A model generated the notes under the pieces. It was not told where the DNA came from. It did not search any database and saw nothing but the letters and a program-made list of their open reading frames with translations. A program made the translations under genes and the position numbers. Positions 9,460-15,885 of a DNA stretch of 37,265 nt are shown piece by piece (the stretch's first letter is position 1; each line of letters begins with the position of its first letter). This DNA is from Pectobacterium sp. CFBP8739 (lineage in GTDB: Bacteria > Pseudomonadota > Gammaproteobacteria > Enterobacterales > Enterobacteriaceae), in contig NZ_JACDRR010000032.1 in NCBI RefSeq assembly GCF_013449375.1, forward strand, positions 1-37,265, in the 5' to 3' direction.

Positions 9460-9683
9460 CCGGCGTAAAAAATTATGCTGAGGAGAGTACGGGCTTAGGA
9501 TGAGCCGCATGGACGCGGCGAAAGCTTGCGCCACGTCGGACAAAAACGTCAGAGACGTTTTTGAACAGCACGTGTGCTGGCCCGGAGGGCGAGCCCCATT
9601 TATGGGGCGAGTAATCGTGTCGCAAGCGGTCCGTGAAGCCTGATACCGACGAAGGCATCGCGCAGCGACATAATTCACGCCGG
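9460..9683. repeat. Inverted-repeat-flanked element enclosing hairpin repeat copy A
   Basis: The left end CCGGCGT...AATTATG (9460-9477) is repeated inverted at the right end, CATAATT...ACGCCGG (9669-9683), with a small spacing difference. Inside are consecutive stems: GCCGC/GCGGC (9504-9519), CAAAAACGTC/GACGTTTTTG (9541-9563), AGCAC/GTGCT (9567-9578), GCCC/GGGC (9580-9590) and GCCCCAT/ATGGGGC (9593-9608). No open frame with a ribosome-binding site is present, so this looks like a non-coding MITE-like or structured-RNA element. No clear target-site duplication was seen. Confidence 0.55.
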
Positions 9684-9695
9684 AAAGCTAGGGGT

Positions 9696-9750
9696 CACGG
9701 GGCGTGCGGCGTGGAGCCGCCCCGTGTCGGGCGCGTGCTACGGAGTAGCA
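9696..9750. other. Two further strong hairpins downstream of the phosphodiesterase gene
   Basis: CACGGGGCG (9696-9704) pairs with CGCCCCGTG (9718-9726), and TGCTAC (9736-9741) pairs with GTAGCA (9745-9750). They lie in the noncoding interval between metF and the transport operon, 75 bases or more past the operon's last stop codon. No T-run follows, so they are not simple terminators. The whole 9440-9800 stretch is G+C-rich and self-complementary. Confidence 0.5.
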
Positions 9751-9824
9751 TGAAAATGCTAGTAGTATCGCGCACGAAACCATTGCCCATCCGGCATAAA
9801 TATAACTAAGGGAGATGGCTCCCC

Positions 9825-10586
9825 TCAGCCACAGGGAAAATCGTGAAAATGTACGGTATGACCTTCTTCTGTCGTCAGAAAAATGGCGTATTGCGGGGCT
9901 TCCAGACTGGTTTCGAATCCGGGTGCGAAACGCAGGGCGGACTGATGGTTGGTGCCGCGTACCGTGCTAAACGATATTCCTCGCCAGTTGCCGCTAGCAG
10001 GCCGATGCACGTGCCCTGCAGAAATATGCAGCACATTGCCGAAACGATGGCACACCTGATACAGCGCGTCTGCCGCCTCGGAAGCCAATCGAACGCTATC
10101 CAGCGCCGGAAGCCCGATCGACATCGGAGGATGATGCAAGAACAGGAACACGTTCTTTTCTTTCGCAGCCTGAAGCTGTTGCTCCAGCCATGCCAGCCTC
10201 GCAGAACACAGCGTTCCGGCGACCTCGCCGGCCTGCAACGAGTCCAGCAGAATGACGCAATCATCCCCCACAGACGTCACGTTCTGCACAAACCCATTTT
10301 CATCCGCCAGCGTCGGGAACTGAGCCAAAAACACCTCACGGTCGTCGTGATTCCCCATCGTCACACACCAGGGAAGCTGCAATTCAGCCAGCGCCGAGGC
10401 CAGAAACGTATAGGATGCCGCACTGCCGTCATCGGACAGATCGCCGGAGATCACCACCAGATCGGTATCACAGTGGTGTGCGTTGATATCGGCAATCGCC
10501 GCCTTCAACTGCTGCTCAGGATCGCGACCATGCAAATTGCCGCCTTGTGCGGTCAGATGAAGGTCGGAGAGTTGAATCAGTTTCAT
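9825..10586 (-). CDS. GpdQ/CpdA-type metallophosphodiesterase
   Basis: A 253-residue class III cyclic-nucleotide/phosphodiester phosphodiesterase of the calcineurin fold. Two-metal ligands appear in the family order: Asp8 and His10 (SDLHL), Asp49 (SGDLSD), Asn79-His80-Asp81 (GNHDD), His151/152 (HHPP), and His192 and His194 (GHVH). This spacing is close to Enterobacter GpdQ, a glycerophosphodiesterase, and also to cAMP phosphodiesterase CpdA. There is no signal peptide, so it acts in the cytoplasm. The start is the ATG before KLIQLSDLHL, with GAGGATAAT upstream; 14 earlier in-frame codons are discounted. It is the last gene of the transport operon, 47 bases after the LacI-type gene, so its substrate is probably what the importer brings in. 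The substrate itself is unknown. Confidence 0.85.
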   Translation of the reverse strand: MKLIQLSDLHLTAQGGNLHGRDPEQQLKAAIADINAHHCDTDLVVISGDLSDDGSAASYTFLASALAELQLPWCVTMGNHDDREVFLAQFPTLADENGFVQNVTSVGDDCVILLDSLQAGEVAGTLCSARLAWLEQQLQAAKEKNVFLFLHHPPMSIGLPALDSVRLASEAADALYQVCHRFGNVLHISAGHVHRPASGNWRGISFSTVRGTNHQSALRFAPGFETSLEAPQYAIFLTTEEGHTVHFHDFPCG

Positions 10587-10633
10587 ATTATCCTCGGTTT
10601 TCACTATCCACGCGTTCTCGCCCGTCACTGCCG

Positions 10634-11638
10634 TTACGCCGACTGGCGGCGGATGAGCGGGGCAGCCACTTTCGCTCTACACGCAGGTTCTTGTACCTGA
10701 GACTGGCGTCGATCGAGCAACGCCAACGCCTGCGCAGCCATCGTTGCAGGATCCTGACGAAAGGTCGTCAGCGCATAGGCATCCCATCCTGCGGCCGGAA
10801 TATCATCAAATCCGATCACCATGAGATCCTGCGGAACAGCCAGGCCATACTGCTTTGCGCGATCGATCACACCGAACGCGACTAAATCGTTAACACAGAA
10901 CACCGCATCTGGCCTGACGGCTTCAGGAAGCGAAAACAGCGTCTGCCCGACCACCAGCCCATCGTCATAATCCGTATCGCCACCACGTACCACGGCCACA
11001 GACAGCCCTAAGGCTCGCGCCTCATCACAAAATGCCTGTTCACGTTCAATGATATTGGGCGTTGCCGAGGCCGCTCCGGCCAGCGCCAGGCGCGTTCTGC
11101 CCGATGAGGCAAACAGCCGCGCCGCCATGCGTGCGGCGGTGTCATTATCAATGTGTACGCTGTCGCACGCCGGTTCGTGCCGACCGATGACAATCAGCGG
11201 CTGACCGTTCAGCTGTGCCAGCTCAACAAACTCTTTCGGCGGCGAGCCAGAAAGCACAATCGTCGCTTCCGCACGATGTCCGAATAGAATGGAGCGCGCG
11301 GCCGCCATCGCTTCCCGCACATGGCCGGTATTGATGAGAACGGGAATTGAGCCGCGTTGAATTAACGCCTGCGACAGTTCCGCCACCAGATTGGCACGAA
11401 ACCCAACTTCGGGGTGTGTCACCACCAACCCAACCAGACGGCTGCGGTTCGTCAGCAGGCCACGCGCCAGATCGTTAACCTGATAACCCAACTCCTGCGC
11501 CGCCGTCATGACTTTGGCATAGGTGGCAGCCGACACACTGGCGCCAGGGGTAAAACTGCGGGATACCGCCGAGCGCGATACCCCAGCCCGACGCGCCACA
11601 TCCTGTGCGCTAACGTAGCCCTGCTTACCTGCCGTCAT
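10634..11638 (-). CDS. LacI-family transcriptional regulator of the transport operon
   Basis: A 334-residue regulator. The N-terminal HTH reads VSAQDVARRAGVSRSAVSRS (9-28), followed by a hinge helix near LARGLLTNRS and a periplasmic-binding-protein-like effector domain. Diagnostic segments are VGLVVTHPEVGF, PDAVFCVNDLVAFGV and VIGFDDIPAAGW. The stretch after the recognition helix (FTPGASVSAAT) departs from the usual LNGSxxVSxxT. The ATG overlaps the permease stop codon as ATGA, so translation is coupled and the regulator is made with its targets. Probable operators are the palindromes upstream of the ATPase gene. The effector is unknown, possibly the imported compound or its breakdown product. 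Confidence 0.88.
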   Translation of the reverse strand: MTAGKQGYVSAQDVARRAGVSRSAVSRSFTPGASVSAATYAKVMTAAQELGYQVNDLARGLLTNRSRLVGLVVTHPEVGFRANLVAELSQALIQRGSIPVLINTGHVREAMAAARSILFGHRAEATIVLSGSPPKEFVELAQLNGQPLIVIGRHEPACDSVHIDNDTAARMAARLFASSGRTRLALAGAASATPNIIEREQAFCDEARALGLSVAVVRGGDTDYDDGLVVGQTLFSLPEAVRPDAVFCVNDLVAFGVIDRAKQYGLAVPQDLMVIGFDDIPAAGWDAYALTTFRQDPATMAAQALALLDRRQSQVQEPACRAKVAAPLIRRQSA

Positions 11639-12441
11639 TTCCCTATCCTTGCCATTACGTCGGCTTTCAAAAAACGCTCCACCACCAGCATGAACAGCAC
11701 AGAAGGAATCAGCAGCACCAGCGCGGTAATGGAAGCGATCTGGTAGTTGCCGCCCGCCCCCGCGGTGTAAAGCAGCAATGGCATCATCTGCACATCTGGT
11801 GCTCCCACAAAGTAGCTGCCGGTAAATTCATCCAGCGATTCGAGGAAAACGAAGATGGCTGATGCCATCAGCCCCGGCATAGCCAGCGGCAGAGTGATAT
11901 CGACAAAGGCACGCCACGGCCCGGCACCAATCGACCGTGCCGCCTGTTCCATTTCACGCCCCACCGCCGAGAACGCCGCCGAAGCAATCCAGACGGCAAA
12001 CACCAGTCCGTGAACCGTGTGAACCAGCACGACACCCAGCAGCGTGCCATTTAGCCCCCACTGATAGAACAAGCGAGCGATATTGACGTACACCGTCAGG
12101 TTCGGAAACGCCTGTGGGATCAGGAATACCAGCAGTATCAATCCGCGAGCAGGCAGCGGCAGACGCGCCAGCGCATATCCCGCCGGAATCGCCAGCGACA
12201 GCGAAGCCAGCACGGTAAACACCGCCACCAGCACGCTATTTCCCAGCGCTTCCCAGGCCACACCGCGCGGTGAAAACACGCGTTTCCAGAAGGCGAAGCC
12301 CCAGTCATTGGGCAGCAGGTGAGGATAAAACCATTTTTCCGCCACCGACCACAGTAGGAGGTTAGCCAATGGCCCAAAGATCAAGAAGATCAGCGTCCCC
12401 AGAATCAGCATTCTCGGGATCCACCACCGTACGTTCTTCAT
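11635..12441 (-). CDS. ABC importer permease, second subunit
   Basis: A 268-residue inner-membrane protein with about six hydrophobic segments, the first at residues 10-31 (PRMLILGTLIFLIFGPLAN). The cytoplasmic EAA-type loop that contacts the ATPase reads EQAARSIGAGPWRAFVDITL (about 166-185), followed by PLAMPG. This layout is that of the PotC/PhnV-like member of iron(III)/polyamine/phosphonate-type importers. The start codon overlaps the stop of the first permease (ATGA) and its own stop overlaps the LacI-type gene, indicating tight translational coupling. Substrate cannot be read from the permease. Confidence 0.85.
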   Translation of the reverse strand: MKNVRWWIPRMLILGTLIFLIFGPLANLLLWSVAEKWFYPHLLPNDWGFAFWKRVFSPRGVAWEALGNSVLVAVFTVLASLSLAIPAGYALARLPLPARGLILLVFLIPQAFPNLTVYVNIARLFYQWGLNGTLLGVVLVHTVHGLVFAVWIASAAFSAVGREMEQAARSIGAGPWRAFVDITLPLAMPGLMASAIFVFLESLDEFTGSYFVGAPDVQMMPLLLYTAGAGGNYQIASITALVLLIPSVLFMLVVERFLKADVMARIGK

Positions 12442-13277
12442 GCTTTATCCCTCATGTTCAAGCGGAGATAAATCACGGCAAACAGACTGGTCATCAACAG
12501 GGAAATCACCCCCAACGCATTCGCCACGCCATAATCGCCGTAGGCGTTAATGCGAAAAGCAATATTGGCAGTTAGCATCGTCGGCGACTGGGCATTGATC
12601 ATCATCGGTACGGACAGCACCGACATCATGGTGACGAAAGAGAGAATGAGCCCGGTGAGCAGCGTTTGCCCAACCTGAGGCACCACAATTTCACACAGGA
12701 TACGCAAGCGCGATGCACCTAAGTTACGGGCAGACTCGATCATCGTGCGATCCAGCGATGCCATCGCGCCCGCGACCAGCAGCGCCACAAACGGCGTCTG
12801 TTTCCAGACAAAGGCGAACACAATGCCACGCCAGTCCAGCCAGTTGCTGGCACTGGCCATATCGACAATGCCGAGCGTATCCAGTGCGCCATTCAGCCAG
12901 CCGTTCTTAGCCAGAAACGTGCGTAAAATTTGCCCGGTCACGATAAACGGAATAAACAGCGGCCAGCGATAGACCCAACGCAACAGCGCCACCATACGCG
13001 GGCTTTCCCCCAGAGTCAGGTAGCCGCCGATCATGACGGAAAGCAGGCCAATCAGCAGCGTTGAGAGGCTCACTATCAATAAAGTAAACAGGATATCGGG
13101 CAGATACAGCGTCAATGCCGTGACAAAATTATCAATGCCCACGCCATTCTGACTGACAAAAGCGCCCCCAACCGACAGCCCCAGCGGCGTGATAAAACAG
13201 ACCGCCACCACTGCCAGCGCGGGTAGCACAAGCGCGATACCCGCCAGTCGGGAAGAAAATTGGGATACGTGCAACAT
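12438..13277 (-). CDS. ABC importer permease, first subunit
   Basis: A 279-residue inner-membrane protein with about six membrane segments, the first around residues 11-35 (AGIALVLPALAVVAVCFITP). The EAA-type coupling loop is ESARNLGASRLRILCEIVVP (near 185-204). It belongs with the PotB/PhnU-like permeases. It is 69 bases downstream of the binding-protein gene and overlaps the second permease by 4 bases. The heterodimer of the two permeases should form the translocation pore used by the binding protein and ATPase of this operon. Confidence 0.85.
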   Translation of the reverse strand: MLHVSQFSSRLAGIALVLPALAVVAVCFITPLGLSVGGAFVSQNGVGIDNFVTALTLYLPDILFTLLIVSLSTLLIGLLSVMIGGYLTLGESPRMVALLRWVYRWPLFIPFIVTGQILRTFLAKNGWLNGALDTLGIVDMASASNWLDWRGIVFAFVWKQTPFVALLVAGAMASLDRTMIESARNLGASRLRILCEIVVPQVGQTLLTGLILSFVTMMSVLSVPMMINAQSPTMLTANIAFRINAYGDYGVANALGVISLLMTSLFAVIYLRLNMRDKA

Positions 13278-13346
13278 GAAGGTCTCCGCGCTCTGGCTTT
13301 ATCCTGCCAGAGCGCATGTAATGCGAAGGGTTCTAAGCCAGTGGCA

Positions 13347-14480
13347 CTATTTCGCCATCGCCTGCTCATACGCGTTTAAAATCGCGGTGTGGTAAGGCGC
13401 GATAGGGAACGTCTTGCCTTTGCTCGCCAATTCATCCGGCGTTACGTCTGTGAAAAGACGCTGCCATACCGCGGGTTTTAGCTCGGCCTGAACGTACTTG
13501 GCATCGATCCCCGGATACCAGTTAAAGCGTTCCACAATCCCTTCAGCCTGTACTTTGGCGCTGGTTGCCAGTTCAACAAACTGCTTAGCCAGTTCGCGGT
13601 TCGGTGCCTGCGCGGGGATGACATAGTGCATCGGCTGCCCCGGCATACCGGGCGCAGGCAGCAGTAATTTGAAATTATCCGGCAGTTGTCCGCTCGCTTT
13701 CCAGGAATAGAACATATCGACCCACACCGGCCCCATCGCGATTTCACCGCGGCTCAGCATATCGAGCGTGCCCGCGTTGCCCGGCGTCAGCGTCACGTTC
13801 TTGTTAAAGGCTTTCAGGCGTTCAAACGCCGGCTGCCATTTCTGCGCTTCCGCCTCATCAAACGGCCCATTCATCAGCTTCTGAGCATCGCCGCCGTAAG
13901 CGTAAATCCAGCCCATGACGAAGCTCACGCCCGATGCGCCGCCTTTAATCCCGTTGTAGCCGAACATTTTCGGATGCGCGGCAGCCCACTGTTGAATTTC
14001 GTCATAGCTTTTAGGCGGATTCGCGACCATGCCAGGGTTATAGGCCAGCGCCGTCTGGCTACTGAACATCGGCATGACGTAGCCTTTTACGTCTGTGCCC
14101 ATGGCTTTATCCGCCGCGGCCATGTTAACCAACTTGCCACTGGCGATATCGTCGCGATATTTCAGCAGGTCACCCTTTTGCACCATCGGGCCGACAAATT
14201 TCTCATGCACGACTGCCACATCGGTGTCCCAGACTTTGGCACCTGCGGCCTGCTGTGCATTGAAACGCTCTAGAATCTTCTGCGACCCCGCATCACCCGG
14301 TCCGGTGCCGACGGCACGTACTTTTACGCCGGGATGCTGCTTCTCAAACAGCGGCCCCAGATACTCATTGACATAGTCGACCATGTTTTGGTCACCCGCC
14401 GTCAACACCGTTAATTCCTGTGCCTGTACCACCGCCAGTGGCGTACTCATCATCAGCGTTGCAGCAAAAATGCGTTTCAT
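13347..14480 (-). CDS. Periplasmic solute-binding protein of the ABC importer
   Basis: A 377-residue family-1-type extracellular solute-binding protein. The N-terminus MKRIFAATLMMSTPLAVVQA is a signal peptide with cleavage expected before QELTVL. The mature part starts with the usual beta strand (LTVLTAGDQNMVDYV) and carries YGGDAQKLMNG and GEIAMGPVWVDMFYSW, which are typical of this fold. It loosely resembles the YnjB/polyamine/iron-binding clade; no metal-binding tyrosine pair was recognised, so an organic or phosphorylated ligand is more likely. The start was placed at the second Met (five codons into the longest frame) because it begins a standard signal peptide. Second gene of the operon, 22 bases after the ATPase. 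Confidence 0.85.
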   Translation of the reverse strand: MKRIFAATLMMSTPLAVVQAQELTVLTAGDQNMVDYVNEYLGPLFEKQHPGVKVRAVGTGPGDAGSQKILERFNAQQAAGAKVWDTDVAVVHEKFVGPMVQKGDLLKYRDDIASGKLVNMAAADKAMGTDVKGYVMPMFSSQTALAYNPGMVANPPKSYDEIQQWAAAHPKMFGYNGIKGGASGVSFVMGWIYAYGGDAQKLMNGPFDEAEAQKWQPAFERLKAFNKNVTLTPGNAGTLDMLSRGEIAMGPVWVDMFYSWKASGQLPDNFKLLLPAPGMPGQPMHYVIPAQAPNRELAKQFVELATSAKVQAEGIVERFNWYPGIDAKYVQAELKPAVWQRLFTDVTPDELASKGKTFPIAPYHTAILNAYEQAMAK

Positions 14481-14502
14481 CTCATTTGTCTCCAATTCAG
14501 GA

Positions 14503-15669
14503 TCAGGCCGTCAGGCCGGGAAGCGAGGAATAACGTGAAGGGATATCCGATACCGCTGGCGAAGACATCGCCTCTTCTGCCAGCGGGAAAAGAAACAGCG
14601 CCTCGGCAGGGATCTGCACCGCAACCCGCTGCCCAATGGCATACGGATGCGCAGCGTGAACCTGTATCCGCCAAGAGCCGCTGGAAATCGTATGCAGCCA
14701 ATATCCACCGGGGTAACTTTGTGCCTGCACTGTACCGTAACGCATCAACATACCGGGCTGGATGAGCGGAACCTCTGCCGCATCGTAAAGACAAGCCGCT
14801 TCCGCACGAAAGCGCGCTTCTATCGGGCCGGGCTGTAGCGACGTATGTGCTGGCACCAGCGAGTGACTTTCGGCATCACCGGAAATCATCAGCGTATCGC
14901 CGTCATAACGCGCCTCCAGCACCAGCCGATTCTCTGCGCCCATAAACGCCGCGACAAACGAACTGGCCGGATGGTGGTACACCTCTTGCGGGCTACCCGC
15001 CTGCATGATGCGACCCTGATTCAAAATCACGATGCGATCTGCCATCACCATCGCTTCTTCGCGATCGTGCGTCACGTGGATCGCCGTCAATCCCAGACGC
15101 TGTTGCAGCGCACGGATTTCATCACGCAACTGTAGGCGAATGCGGGCATCCAAATTGGAGAGCGGTTCGTCCAGCAGCAAAATATCGGGTCTCACCGCCA
15201 GTGCACGGCCCAACGCGACGCGCTGACGCTGTCCACCGGACAGTTCCGCAGGCTTACGGGCACTCAGCCCCGCCAACCCGAGCATGGTTTCCAGTTCCGC
15301 CACGCGGCTGGCAATCTCCGCATGCGGCACACGGCGCAAACGCAGCCCGTAAGCAATATGCTGTGCCACCGTCATATGCGGCCACAGTGCGTAACTCTGA
15401 AACACCAGCGCCATTCCACGTTTCTCCGGTGGCGCTTGCGTCATATCCTGTCCGTTAACACGAATAGTCCCTGAACGCGGCGATGAAAACCCCGCGACCG
15501 TACGCAGTAACGTCGTCTTGCCACATCCTGATGAACCGAGCAACGCCACGAATTCGCCCTGCGCGATCTCCAGATGGATATCGTTCAATACGGCGGTCGT
15601 GCCGTACCCAACGTGTAGATGGTCGATAACAATGTGCGGGGCTGCCGCAGGGGAAGTATTTTTTTGCAC
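14503..15669 (-). CDS. ABC importer ATPase (PotA/FbpC/PhnT type)
   Basis: First gene of the operon. Using the GTG start, 388 residues: Walker A GSSGCGKT near 45-52, Q-loop FQSYALWPH, signature LSGGQ at 143-147, Walker B ILLLDE at 163-168, D-loop SNLD, and switch His201 in HVTHD. The C-terminal 130 residues form a TOBE-type domain, as in PotA/FbpC/PhnT transport ATPases. The start is unclear: no ATG fits. A TTG at 15693 gives 396 residues, while GTG at 15669 has a weak GGA upstream and is preferred. The chosen start overlaps a perfect palindrome, a likely operator. Substrate unknown. Confidence 0.85.
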   Translation of the reverse strand: MQKNTSPAAAPHIVIDHLHVGYGTTAVLNDIHLEIAQGEFVALLGSSGCGKTTLLRTVAGFSSPRSGTIRVNGQDMTQAPPEKRGMALVFQSYALWPHMTVAQHIAYGLRLRRVPHAEIASRVAELETMLGLAGLSARKPAELSGGQRQRVALGRALAVRPDILLLDEPLSNLDARIRLQLRDEIRALQQRLGLTAIHVTHDREEAMVMADRIVILNQGRIMQAGSPQEVYHHPASSFVAAFMGAENRLVLEARYDGDTLMISGDAESHSLVPAHTSLQPGPIEARFRAEAACLYDAAEVPLIQPGMLMRYGTVQAQSYPGGYWLHTISSGSWRIQVHAAHPYAIGQRVAVQIPAEALFLFPLAEEAMSSPAVSDIPSRYSSLPGLTA

Positions 15670-15678
15670 AGCTGTGCA
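15665..15678. promoter_or_regulatory. Perfect 14-bp palindrome, candidate operator
   Basis: TGCACAGCTGTGCA is a perfect even palindrome covering the proposed GTG start of the ATPase gene. LacI-family operators are even palindromes with flanking TG...CA arms, though usually with a central CG rather than the GC seen here. It could let the operon's own LacI-type regulator block initiation. Confidence 0.45.
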
Positions 15679-15735
15679 TTCCGCGATAATCAAACAATGC
15701 GCCGATTGTGCGGTGAGATCGTGTCAGTGGCGTGT

Positions 15736-15748
15736 TGTCATCATGACA
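15736..15748. promoter_or_regulatory. 13-bp palindrome TGTCATCATGACA upstream of the transport operon
   Basis: A perfect inverted repeat (6+1+6) 67 bases beyond the proposed ATPase start and 58 bases from the other palindrome. A further half, TGTCAT (minus strand, plus 15753-15758), follows nearby. Likely a regulator site; whether it is for the embedded LacI-type protein or another factor is unknown. Confidence 0.4.
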
Positions 15749-15827
15749 TTTCAATGACACGGCTTACGAGGAGGATGACGGGGGACATTTTTGGCGAACA
15801 GAAAAACGGGAAAATGTATCTGGAGTA

Positions 15828-15859
15828 TTGGCCATCTCCCACTGTGTGGAGATGGCCAA
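15828..15859 (-). terminator. Hairpin after metL
   Basis: TTGGCCATCTCC (15828-15839) pairs perfectly with GGAGATGGCCAA (15848-15859) around an 8-base loop. It begins 26 bases past the metL stop codon. A real T-run is missing on the minus strand (TACTCC follows), so it may terminate weakly or protect the 3' end. Confidence 0.6.
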
Positions 15860-15885
15860 CAATGCTGCCGCGATTACAGAAGATT

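Noticed and set aside
9843-10700. 285-codon open frame on the plus strand
   Set aside because: Antisense to the phosphodiesterase gene; composition (Arg/Gln/His-rich) is that of a shadow frame.
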